This document shows positions 8,020 to 18,162 of a DNA stretch of 51,622 nucleotides, piece by piece (positions within the stretch are counted from its first letter, which is position 1; each line of letters opens with the position of its first letter). The position numbers and the translations under genes are program-made. This stretch comes from Weissella oryzae SG25 (GTDB lineage Bacteria > Bacillota > Bacilli > Lactobacillales > Lactobacillaceae): positions 1 to 51,622 of the forward strand of contig NZ_DF820496.1 in NCBI RefSeq assembly GCF_000691805.2, in the 5' to 3' direction. The notes under the pieces were generated by a model. It saw only the letters and a list, made by a program, of their open reading frames with translations. It was not told where the DNA came from and did no database searches.

Positions 8020-8787
8020 ATGTTAATTATAGTTTTAGGTTTATTTATCGCCGGAATTGCGGCAGGAGTGGTGAGCACACTCGTGGGGATGGCATCGTTG
8101 ATTTCATATCCCGTGCTCTTAGCAGTAGGATTGCCACCAGTGACAGCAAACGTTACCAATACAGCGGCCTTGACCTTTACGGGCCTAGGGGTTGGCGTTT
8201 CGTCGCGCTATGAGCTTAGGACAAATTATCGAGATTTGTATTGGATATTACCATTAACTGTACTTGGTAGCTTGCTTGGGAGTTTCTTGTTAGTGATTTT
8301 TCCAAGTCAAATTTTTGAGAAAATAGTTCCCTTCCTAGTTCTAATGGCTGCAATTGTATTTTTAATACGTCCGTATTTGCATGCTAATCGTCCTTTAGCA
8401 GATATTAGAGAAAATGTTCCGATTGATCGTAATTTTATTATGATTTCGGCAGTCTTTTTAATTAGTATTTATGGCGGTTACTTCGGAGCAGCGAGTGGGG
8501 TATTTACCTTGTTGGCCTTTACAATGACGGCTGGTTTGAAATATACGGTTGCTAATGCAGTTAAGAATATTTCCGGAGCGGTTGCAAATTTAGTGGCCAC
8601 AATTATATATGCTTTTTATGGTAATGTTAATTGGGGGTATGCATTGCCGATGGGTGCTGGTTTTGTTATAGGCGGTTGGATTGGTCCGAAAGTGGCCCGT
8701 AGTTTACCGGCAGAAACTTTCCGTTGGCTAATTATTCTTGGGGCATTTGTTTTGTCAGGTTATCTTTTCTATAAAGCATACCTATAA
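8020..8787 (+). CDS. TauE/SafE family membrane transporter
   Basis: 255 residues, eight or so hydrophobic helices. The N-terminal repeat (IAAGVVSTLVGMASLISYPVLLAVGLPP, then NVTNTAALTFTG) and the matching second half (YGGYFGAASGVFTLLAF, NAVKNISGAVANLVATI) are typical of the TauE/SafE (DUF81) family. These carry sulfite, sulfoacetate or other organic anions out of the cell. Substrate unknown here. AGGAGG stands 6 bases before the ATG. It stands alone between the structured RNA region and rex, with non-coding DNA on both sides. Confidence 0.88.
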   Translation: MLIIVLGLFIAGIAAGVVSTLVGMASLISYPVLLAVGLPPVTANVTNTAALTFTGLGVGVSSRYELRTNYRDLYWILPLTVLGSLLGSFLLVIFPSQIFEKIVPFLVLMAAIVFLIRPYLHANRPLADIRENVPIDRNFIMISAVFLISIYGGYFGAASGVFTLLAFTMTAGLKYTVANAVKNISGAVANLVATIIYAFYGNVNWGYALPMGAGFVIGGWIGPKVARSLPAETFRWLIILGAFVLSGYLFYKAYL

Positions 8788-8886
8788 TTTTGAAGTCCAA
8801 AAGCTAGTAAACAGTTCAAAGTATTAACTATGGTTTAATATCGGTTAAATATTTAAATATGAAGGCAACTTATGCTTAGTAAGTGG

Positions 8887-9021
8887 GTTTCACAGAAAGT
8901 TAGCAATTGAGGTTGGATAAACTTTGTGAAACATAAGCGTTAATAAGTTCACAATTACGCTTGATTATGCTATCATAATGCTATGATTTCTTTTCACAAA
9001 GTGGCTAAAATTTTGTGAAAC
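8887..9021 (+). promoter_or_regulatory. Cluster of Rex half-sites upstream of rex
   Basis: Rex binds TTGTGAA(N4)TTCACAA. Here half-sites occur as GTTTCACA (8887-8894), TTTGTGAAAC (8923-8932), TTCACAA (8948-8954), TTTTCACAAA (8991-9000) and TTTTGTGAAAC (9011-9021). They form two or three inverted pairs with longer spacers (17 bases between 8924 and 8954; 11 bases between 9000 and 9012) instead of the usual 4. Auto-regulation by Rex is the natural reading. Confidence 0.6.
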
Positions 9022-9056
9022 GTATGAGATGTATAAGTATAAGCAGGAGGGTTCCT

Positions 9057-9698
9057 ATGGCAGAACATGATATTCCGCGTGCGACCGCAAAGCGTTTGCC
9101 AATCTATTATCGCTATTTAAATTTATTGCTTGATTCAGGTAAGACACGAGTTTCTTCTAATGAGTTAGCGGAGGCTGTAAAATTTGATGCGGCAACAATT
9201 CGACGCGATTTTTCATACTTTGGAGCGCTTGGCAAGCGTGGCTACGGCTACGATGTTGAGGCTTTAATGAATTTCTTTGGCCGAATTCTAGATCAAGATA
9301 CCTTGGCTTCTGTGGCCTTGATTGGTGTTGGTAATTTAGGGCAAGCTTTGTTGAATTTTAATTTCCATCAAAGCTCTAATGCTAGGATTTCTGCTGCTTT
9401 TGATATTAATGAAGACATCATTAATACGATTCAAGCAGGTGTACCGGTTTATTCAATGGGTGATTTAGAGGATCAAATTACCGCACAAAGAATTGAAGTT
9501 GCGATTGTGACTGTACCATCAGTTGCAGCCCAGGATTTAGCTGATCGATTAGCTAAAGCTGGGATTAAGGGAATTCTTAATTTTACGCCATTGCGTTTAG
9601 ATGTACCAGCAAGTGTGCGTGTCCAAAATGTTGATTTAACTAATGAGTTACAAACGTTGTTATACTTTATAAACAATGTTGACTTAGCTAATGAATAA
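9057..9698 (+). CDS. rex: Redox-sensing transcriptional repressor Rex
   Basis: 213 residues. An N-terminal winged-helix (about 5-75; [16 protein letters not shown], '[35 protein letters not shown]') is followed by a Rossmann domain with the NAD(H)-binding GVGNLG at 90-95 and a C-terminal helix ([10 protein letters not shown]) that swaps between subunits. Rex senses the NADH/NAD+ ratio and represses fermentation and redox genes. AGGAGG at 9045-9050 sets the start at ATG 9057; an in-frame GTG at 9015 lies inside an operator half-site. The upstream region contains several Rex half-sites. Confidence 0.95.
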   Translation: MAEHDIPRATAKRLPIYYRYLNLLLDSGKTRVSSNELAEAVKFDAATIRRDFSYFGALGKRGYGYDVEALMNFFGRILDQDTLASVALIGVGNLGQALLNFNFHQSSNARISAAFDINEDIINTIQAGVPVYSMGDLEDQITAQRIEVAIVTVPSVAAQDLADRLAKAGIKGILNFTPLRLDVPASVRVQNVDLTNELQTLLYFINNVDLANE

Positions 9699-9713
9699 TA
9701 GTTAAAACGTAGC

Positions 9714-9745
9714 AAAAAGGGATTCTTAATATAGAATCCCTTTTT
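9714..9745. terminator. Bidirectional terminator after rex
   Basis: AAAAAGGGATTCT-taatat-AGAATCCCTTTTT: perfect stem with A run before and T run after, so it can serve rex (+) and the convergent small gene (-). Confidence 0.9.
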
Positions 9746-9768
9746 ATTTATTACTGGTTAGTAAAGTT

Positions 9769-9963
9769 TTAATGAAGTTGGTTAAATAAATTTGGCAATA
9801 AAAGTGGTGATAAAAAAGTTAGAAATAACATCAATGCTAAAGAAAGCCAGCCAAGCAGGCACATTGGTGTAGATTGCTTTAAACCCAACTTTTTAACTTT
9901 GATTAGATTAAAGAGCCAGAGTGAAAAACAAACTAAAGTTATTAGGCTTAAAAAGATGGCCAC
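9769..9963 (-). CDS. Small two-helix membrane protein, hypothetical
   Basis: 64 residues with two hydrophobic helices (FLSLITLVCFSLWLFNLI and LLGWLSLALMLFLTFLSPLLL) linked by a short basic loop (KVKKLGLKQ). The start is GTG, with a strong GAGGGGGG ribosome site 8 bases upstream on the minus strand. It lies 94 bases after the other small membrane gene on the same strand and probably shares its promoter. I do not recognise a family. Confidence 0.6.
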   Translation of the reverse strand: MAIFLSLITLVCFSLWLFNLIKVKKLGLKQSTPMCLLGWLSLALMLFLTFLSPLLLPNLFNQLH

Positions 9964-10057
9964 AGTTGCTACCCCCCTCTTGAAGTTGAATATTAATAAA
10001 AGATGATGCTCGATTCATAAACATAAAAAGTTTGATGGCTGTAGAAGCTAAGCAATG

Positions 10058-10306
10058 CTATTTAAGTTGATGTACATTAGCCTTGTTCGCCTTACGGATT
10101 GCTTCGTGTGCTTTGATTTGGACATTCAATTGCAAGATTCTGCTTTCAATGAATAAACAACCAATTATTAAGCATAGAATCATTAAAATTAAATAGAGTG
10201 AGGTTGGTAACATCTTATTTGTATTTGAGAGACTGAAGAACAATAAGAGCCCAAATATATCAGCAAATATTAAAAATAACCAACCAGTTCTAGTAAGTGA
10301 GTGCAT
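10058..10306 (-). CDS. Small two-helix membrane protein, hypothetical
   Basis: 82 residues. Two hydrophobic helices (GWLFLIFADIFGLLLFF and LYLILMILCLIIGCLFI) are followed by a polar helical tail (LQLNVQIKAHEAIRKANKANVHQ) that is probably cytoplasmic. AAAGG lies about 8 bases upstream of the ATG, and a good minus-strand promoter with a 17-base spacer lies about 75 bases upstream. No family recognised. Confidence 0.6.
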   Translation of the reverse strand: MHSLTRTGWLFLIFADIFGLLLFFSLSNTNKMLPTSLYLILMILCLIIGCLFIESRILQLNVQIKAHEAIRKANKANVHQLK

Positions 10307-10380
10307 AGAAAAAACCTTTACCTCTCCGTATTTTTTAATACGTAGCTAAAACTATTTTTAACTATTAACGATTCATTATA

Positions 10381-10409
10381 ATTATATAATAAAGTTACTG
10401 AGTATCCAA
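10381..10409 (-). promoter_or_regulatory. Promoter for the two small membrane genes
   Basis: On the minus strand TTGGAT, 17 bases, then TATAAT. Confidence 0.55.
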
Positions 10410-10515
10410 AATAATTATTGTAAGTAGATGTATGGTTTGTTTATGAATGACGCGCGGGTGAATTAAATGTTTGCCTGTTATTTAGTAAGTTATTTTTACT
10501 CTGAATTATAAAAAT

Positions 10516-10524
10516 TGGTACAAT
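10516..10524 (+). promoter_or_regulatory. Extended -10 promoter for ABC-F gene
   Basis: TGGTACAAT 26 bases upstream of the ABC-F start, with a weak TTTACT about 18 bases further up. Confidence 0.45.
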
Positions 10525-10550
10525 AAAATAGGTTAAAACGGAGAAAAATT

Positions 10551-12503
10551 ATGATTATATTACAAGCAAGTGATGTCGCCCGACGATTTTCGGGGATAAC
10601 TTTTTTTGAGAACATCTCATTACAAATACAAGATAAAGCACGTGTTGCTTTGGTAGGGCGGAATGGTGCTGGCAAATCAACATTGCTTAAAATGTTAGTT
10701 GGTGAAGAACAACCAGATGAGGGTGTTGTTTCGACCAAAAAGGGGCTACGTTTGGCTTATTTAGCCCAAAATGCAGGCCTTGATAGTGGCCGAACTGTAT
10801 ATGCCGAAATGCTAGATGCTTTTAAAACAGTTATTGAAATGGAAGCGCGGATGCGAACGATTGAAAATAAAATGGCAGATACTAGCGATTATCAGAGTGA
10901 GGCATATCAGAATTTACTGGCTGAATATGACCAGTTACAATATGACTTTAATCAACGAAATGGTTATGGTTATGATGCGACTATTCGCGCCGTTTTGCAT
11001 GGTTTTGGCTTTGATGAAAGCTTTTATACGCAGGCAGTGAGCTCGCTATCTGGGGGGCAAAGAACACGTTTAGCAATTGCAAAGCAATTATTGGAGACGC
11101 CTGATTTATTGATTTTAGATGAGCCAACTAATCACTTAGATATGCAAACGTTAGCATGGTTAGAACAATACCTGCAAAGTTATCAAGGTGCATTATTGAT
11201 TGTTTCCCATGACCGCTACTTCTTAGACCGAGTGGTTAATGAAGTTTACGATATGCATTCAGGCGAATTAGATCACTATAAGGGCAACTATTCGCAGTTC
11301 ATGGAACAAAAAGCGCAAAAATTATCTGCTGAACAGCGTGCTTTCGACAAGCAACAAGATGAGATTGCTAAGTTGGAAGATTTTGTCAATCGTAATATTG
11401 TTCGGGCTTCAACTACTAAACGCGCTCAATCGCGGCGAAAGCAATTGGAACGAATGGAGCGGATTGAGGCGCCAAAGAATGAAAGCGGTGTAGCTCATAT
11501 TACTTTTGAGGCTGATACGGAGAGCGGTAAAGAGGTGCTTCAACTAGCTGAGGTTAAAATTGGCTACTCACCGGCTGAAGTGTTAGCACAAAACGTTAAT
11601 ATTAATGTTGATAAGCAGCATGCGGTAGCTTTGGTTGGACCAAATGGTGTTGGAAAATCAACCTTGATTAAGACAATTTTGGGTCAGTTACCTAGTTTGG
11701 CGGGAACAATTAAGTTAGGTGCTAACGTAACGGTTGGTTATTATGACCAAGAACAGGCAACGTTGAATCCTAAAAAAACAGTGCTTGATTCAGTCTGGGA
11801 TGAGCATCCGTTAGCTCCTGAAAAAGATATTCGTTCGATTTTAGGTTCATTTTTATTTACTGGTGAGGCGGTTGATAAAACCGTTGCAGCCTTATCTGGT
11901 GGTGAACGTGCGCGGCTATTGATGACTAAACTATCAATGCACCATGATAACTTTTTGATTTTAGATGAACCAACGAATCACTTGGACATCGATTCACGTG
12001 AAGTTTTAGAAACAGCCTTAAATGAATATAACGGAACCATTTTCTTTGTGTCGCATGATCGTTATTTTATTAATGCAGTCGCAACAGAAGTGGTTGAATT
12101 GTCAGCTGATGGTACACGCTTTTTTGATGGTGATTATGATTATTATTTGGAAAAAACACAAAGCGAACAAGTAAATAAGAATCGTGCTAAGGCTTCTTTT
12201 GAGGTAGAAACAAAGGCGGCCGATTTAACAGTAGCAAAGGTAGAACTTTCGCAAACTGAGCTAAAAGAGCGGCAAAAGGAGCAACGCCGCTTGAAACGTG
12301 CAATTGAAAGTGCCGAGCAGGACATGGAAAGTTATACCGAGCAAATTGACCAACTTAATGTGGCTTTGAATGATCCAGCTAACGGAACTGATTTAGCAAA
12401 GCTAACAGCCTTACAAAATGACCTGGATGAGATGCAAATTAAATTGTCAAAGATCGAGGGAGCTTGGACAGAGGCTAGCATTGCCTTGGAAGCGTTTGAT
12501 TAA
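10551..12503 (+). CDS. ABC-F family ATP-binding protein (YdiF/Uup-like)
   Basis: 650 residues with two ABC domains and no membrane segment. First: Walker A GRNGAGKST, signature LSGGQRTR, Walker B LLILDEPTNHLDM. Second: GPNGVGKST, LSGGERARL, FLILDEPTNHLDI. A charged linker (about 245-300) separates them, and a C-terminal coiled coil (about 545-650, rich in Lys/Glu/Gln) follows. ABC-F proteins of this type act on the ribosome as translation factors; the coiled-coil tail resembles Uup/YdiF rather than antibiotic-resistance members. It has its own promoter and is followed by the groESL promoter. Confidence 0.93.
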   Translation: MIILQASDVARRFSGITFFENISLQIQDKARVALVGRNGAGKSTLLKMLVGEEQPDEGVVSTKKGLRLAYLAQNAGLDSGRTVYAEMLDAFKTVIEMEARMRTIENKMADTSDYQSEAYQNLLAEYDQLQYDFNQRNGYGYDATIRAVLHGFGFDESFYTQAVSSLSGGQRTRLAIAKQLLETPDLLILDEPTNHLDMQTLAWLEQYLQSYQGALLIVSHDRYFLDRVVNEVYDMHSGELDHYKGNYSQFMEQKAQKLSAEQRAFDKQQDEIAKLEDFVNRNIVRASTTKRAQSRRKQLERMERIEAPKNESGVAHITFEADTESGKEVLQLAEVKIGYSPAEVLAQNVNINVDKQHAVALVGPNGVGKSTLIKTILGQLPSLAGTIKLGANVTVGYYDQEQATLNPKKTVLDSVWDEHPLAPEKDIRSILGSFLFTGEAVDKTVAALSGGERARLLMTKLSMHHDNFLILDEPTNHLDIDSREVLETALNEYNGTIFFVSHDRYFINAVATEVVELSADGTRFFDGDYDYYLEKTQSEQVNKNRAKASFEVETKAADLTVAKVELSQTELKERQKEQRRLKRAIESAEQDMESYTEQIDQLNVALNDPANGTDLAKLTALQNDLDEMQIKLSKIEGAWTEASIALEAFD

Positions 12504-12526
12504 AGTATGATTTGTTAATAAAGTAC

Positions 12527-12554
12527 TTGAAATTTGAACTGAGTGCGTTACAAT
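12527..12554 (+). promoter_or_regulatory. groESL promoter
   Basis: TTGAAA, 16 bases, TACAAT, directly upstream of the CIRCE operator. Confidence 0.7.
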
Positions 12555-12562
12555 AATTGTTG

Positions 12563-12589
12563 TTAGCACTTAGGTAATTAAAGTGCTAA
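12563..12589 (+). promoter_or_regulatory. CIRCE operator (HrcA binding site)
   Basis: TTAGCACTT, 9 bases, AAGTGCTAA. It differs from the consensus TTAGCACTC-N9-GAGTGCTAA by one matched pair of changes, so the palindrome is intact. It sits between promoter and groES, placing the operon under HrcA heat-shock control. Confidence 0.92.
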
Positions 12590-12630
12590 CTATAAAAATA
12601 AAAATTTATATCTTTTGCTGGAGGTTTTTT

Positions 12631-12906
12631 ATGATTAAGCCATTAGGTGATCGCGTAGTATTACAAGTGAAAGAATCAGCCGAGCAATCAGTCGGTGGGA
12701 TTTTATTAGCAGCAAATGCTAAAGAAAAGTCAACAGTAGCCACAGTTGTTGCTGTTTCAACTCAATCGGTTGGTGATTTAGCAGCACCAAGCCAACTTAA
12801 AGTTGGTGACGAAGTTATCTTTGATAAATTCAGTGGTTCAGAGGTAACAATCGATGGTGAGGATTACTTGATTGTTCATGAAAAAGACGTTATCGGTGTA
12901 TTTTAG
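12631..12906 (+). CDS. groES: Co-chaperonin GroES
   Basis: 91 residues starting MIKPLGDRVVLQV, with the mobile-loop region SVGGILLAANAKEKS and the end YLIVHEKDVIGVF. GroES caps the GroEL ring during ATP-driven protein folding. ATG 12631 is preceded by GGAGG. The upstream in-frame ATG at 12583 lies inside the CIRCE operator and is not used. Confidence 0.97.
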   Translation: MIKPLGDRVVLQVKESAEQSVGGILLAANAKEKSTVATVVAVSTQSVGDLAAPSQLKVGDEVIFDKFSGSEVTIDGEDYLIVHEKDVIGVF

Positions 12907-12962
12907 TCTTTTAATAGCTGAAGTGGATTTAGTTAAATAAGAAATAAGAAGGGAAATATTAG

Positions 12963-14582
<1,620 letters not shown>

Positions 14583-14610
14583 TTTAAACTATAAGTAAAA
14601 GTACTTAATA

Positions 14611-14650
14611 AAAACCAGGTTAGCAGCTTTAGCTCCTAACCTGGTTTTTA
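14611..14650. terminator. groESL terminator
   Basis: AAAACCAGGTTAG pairs with CTAACCTGGTTTTT; a T run follows, and the A run on the other side lets it also serve the convergent gene. Confidence 0.92.
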
Positions 14651-14719
14651 GTTTGAATTTATTTAATGCCGATATCGTAAGTGACGCATAATAAAAATTT
14701 TAGACATTTTTTTAATTAA

Positions 14720-15160
14720 TTAAATCTTATTAAATGAGCTGGTAAATGTTTGTAGTAGCTGGTTATTATTACCATGTAAGGCCTGAAGCGCAAGACGATG
14801 AGCGCCAAGGTTTTGTTTTTCTGGTAACCATTCGGTTAAGACAATATGGTATTGGTCAATTAAAGTAATTAGTCGTTGGGCTAGGTCAGTAAAGTTCTTA
14901 GCATAACTTTTGCCAACGGCATCAGCGACGATACGCGAATCTGTATAAAACATAATTGTACTGTCAGGTACAATTTCTGGATAACGCTTTAGCTGTTCAA
15001 AAGCCCAAATTGCTGCGTTAAATTCAGCGCTATGATTATCAATGCTACCTAGACTGTGTTTAAGTTGAATTTGTTTTCCATTAATTACAATGATTACGCC
15101 GGCAGCACTTGGACCGGAACCATTTTTTGTTGCGGCATCAGTAAATAATTTAATTAACAT
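14720..15160 (-). CDS. Ribonuclease HI-family protein
   Basis: 146 residues with an RNase H fold. The first Asp lies in LFTDAAT (D8), the Glu in NHSAEF (E46) and the second Asp in FYTDSR (D74). The fourth acidic residue, normally in 'xADxLA', is His here (GAHRLA, H121). RNase HI cuts RNA in RNA-DNA hybrids; loss of the last carboxylate may lower activity, though some short RNase HI-like proteins of this group vary there. The ATG at 15160 follows AAGGAAG by 6 bases on the minus strand; an in-frame TTG lies just before it. It is transcribed divergently from the ebsA-like gene. Confidence 0.8.
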   Translation of the reverse strand: MLIKLFTDAATKNGSGPSAAGVIIVINGKQIQLKHSLGSIDNHSAEFNAAIWAFEQLKRYPEIVPDSTIMFYTDSRIVADAVGKSYAKNFTDLAQRLITLIDQYHIVLTEWLPEKQNLGAHRLALQALHGNNNQLLQTFTSSFNKI

Positions 15161-15178
15161 CAAGAACTTCCTTGTTTT

Positions 15179-15187
15179 TGGTATAAT
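15179..15187 (+). promoter_or_regulatory. Extended -10 promoter of ebsA-rluD-pyrR-car block
   Basis: TGGTATAAT, perfect extended -10, 32 bases before the ebsA-like start. No clear -35. No promoter stronger than this is seen before carA, so it may drive the whole block. Confidence 0.6.
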
Positions 15188-15219
15188 TTAATTTGACGAT
15201 AAAAGAAAAGAGGTCAACC

Positions 15220-15596
15220 ATGAAAGGTTACTATCAACCAGCCGGTTTAGTGGGTTGGGTAAACTGGGCTTGGATTTTTATGTTAGCTTTACTTGCTCTA
15301 ATTATGCAACTTGAAGTTACTAAGTTCAATGTTTGGACAGCAGGCTTCTTACTGGCTTTTATTTTAAGTGCTTGGATTGTAATTCGACGGCGGAAATTAG
15401 AGCTTGTTGAAGAAAATCAAATTATGCACATGCGACAATTGGGTTCAGTGCACACAATGAATATGCCAATTACTGAGATGAAGTATGTTCAATTTACGAA
15501 AAGAAGTATTCTTTTCAGTTTTGAAGGCGAAAATTACAATTTGTGGTTAAGCCCAAGGTTTTATAAGAAATTACGGAAAGTATTTGAGGAGGCGTA

Positions 15597-15597
<1 letters not shown>
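15220..15597 (+). CDS. EbsA-like membrane protein
   Basis: 125 residues: two hydrophobic helices (WAWIFMLALLALIMQL and WTAGFLLAFILSAWIVI) near the N-terminus, then a basic turn (RRRKLE) and a soluble domain with 'FTKRSILFSFEGENYNLWL'. The layout fits the EbsA family of Lactobacillales, whose role is unclear despite the 'pore-forming' label. ATG 15220 follows AGAGG; the stop overlaps the next start by one base (TAATG), so translation is coupled to rluD. Confidence 0.6.
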
Positions 15598-17032
<1,435 letters not shown>

Positions 17033-17079
17033 TAAATTTAATTCTTCTTTCTGTGAGGAGAAGGGTAAGGAGAGCACTT

Positions 17080-18162
17080 ATGGCTAAGCGGTTCTTAATT
17101 TTACAGGATGGTACCACTTTTAGTGGCGAAGCTTTTGGTGCGCCGGCAACAACGTTTGGTGAAATTGTTTTCCATACTGCAATGACTGGTTATCAAGAAG
17201 TGATTACAAATCCAATCTATCATAATCAGTTTATTACATTTACAACGCCAACAATTGGTGCAGCGGGAATTAATCATCGAGCTGATGAGTCAATTACGCC
17301 GGTTGTAAAGGGAATTATTGCGCGTGAAGTAGCTGAGGTATCCACTAATCGTTTACAGCAGATGTCACTTGATGCTTATTTAAAGAGACACAATATTCCT
17401 GGAATTTCTAAAATTGATACGCGAGCTTTGGCTCGCCATCTACGTAAGACGGGGACACAAAAAGCGTCGATTGTAGATATCGCTGATCAACATGCTTTTG
17501 ACCAATTATCAGCAATGGTCTTAACGACTAAACAAGTTCAGCAGGTTGCAACGCCGAAGGCTTATGCAAATCCTGGGCGTGGTGCAAATGTGGTTGTAAT
17601 TGATTTTGGACTTAAGAGTGGTCTGTTACGAGTATTAAGTGATTTTGATGCAAATGTTACGGTGTTGCCACCTACAGCAACGATTGAGGAAGTAGCAAAT
17701 TTGGATCCGGATGGCATAGTGCTATCTGCAGGTCCTGGCGACCCAAGAAACTTATCTAGCGATGTTTTAGATTTAATTAGGTATTACCAAGAACGGGTAC
17801 CGTTATTTGGTGTGGGATTAGGACATGAACTCTTCGCTTTAGCTAATGGGGCTAGTTTGAATAAAATTGCCGTTGAACGTCACGGGATGAACCATCCAAT
17901 TCGAGAACAGATTACCAATCGGGTTATCTTTGCTGCTCAGGGTCAGGGATTTGGGGTTGATGCTGAATCCTTAACAAATCTTCCTTTGTTAATTACGCAT
18001 ATTGATTTAACTGATAATACAATCCAGGGCTTACGACATCGTGATTACCCAGCATTTTCAGTTCAATTCTTTCCAGATGCAGCACCGGGGCCCATTGAAG
18101 CAACGCAAGTTTTTGCTGAGTTTATGGAAATGGTCACAATGCGAAAGGAAGGCATAGTTTAA
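17080..18162 (+). CDS. carA: CarA-like small subunit with lost glutaminase triad
   Basis: 360 residues, normal CarA length, with the N-terminal CarA domain (TTFGEIVFHTAMTGYQEV, 'KGIIAREVAE', 'IDTRALARHLR') and a class I amidotransferase domain. CarA normally frees ammonia from glutamine using Cys/His/Glu. Here FGICLGHQ has become FGVGLGHE, so the nucleophile Cys is Gly246. QFHPEA has become QFFPDA, so His is Phe331 and Glu is Asp333. AQNHGF is AQGQGF. The protein therefore cannot use the standard glutaminase chemistry. The reading frame is open and well kept. AAGGAGAG lies 6 bases before ATG 17080; an in-frame ATG at 17053 precedes the ribosome site. The stop overlaps the next start by one base (TAATG). 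Confidence 0.88.
   Translation: MAKRFLILQDGTTFSGEAFGAPATTFGEIVFHTAMTGYQEVITNPIYHNQFITFTTPTIGAAGINHRADESITPVVKGIIAREVAEVSTNRLQQMSLDAYLKRHNIPGISKIDTRALARHLRKTGTQKASIVDIADQHAFDQLSAMVLTTKQVQQVATPKAYANPGRGANVVVIDFGLKSGLLRVLSDFDANVTVLPPTATIEEVANLDPDGIVLSAGPGDPRNLSSDVLDLIRYYQERVPLFGVGLGHELFALANGASLNKIAVERHGMNHPIREQITNRVIFAAQGQGFGVDAESLTNLPLLITHIDLTDNTIQGLRHRDYPAFSVQFFPDAAPGPIEATQVFAEFMEMVTMRKEGIV

Noticed and set aside
17033-17079. PyrR-responsive attenuator before carA
   Set aside because: The gap is only 47 bases and has neither the PyrR-binding loop nor a terminator.
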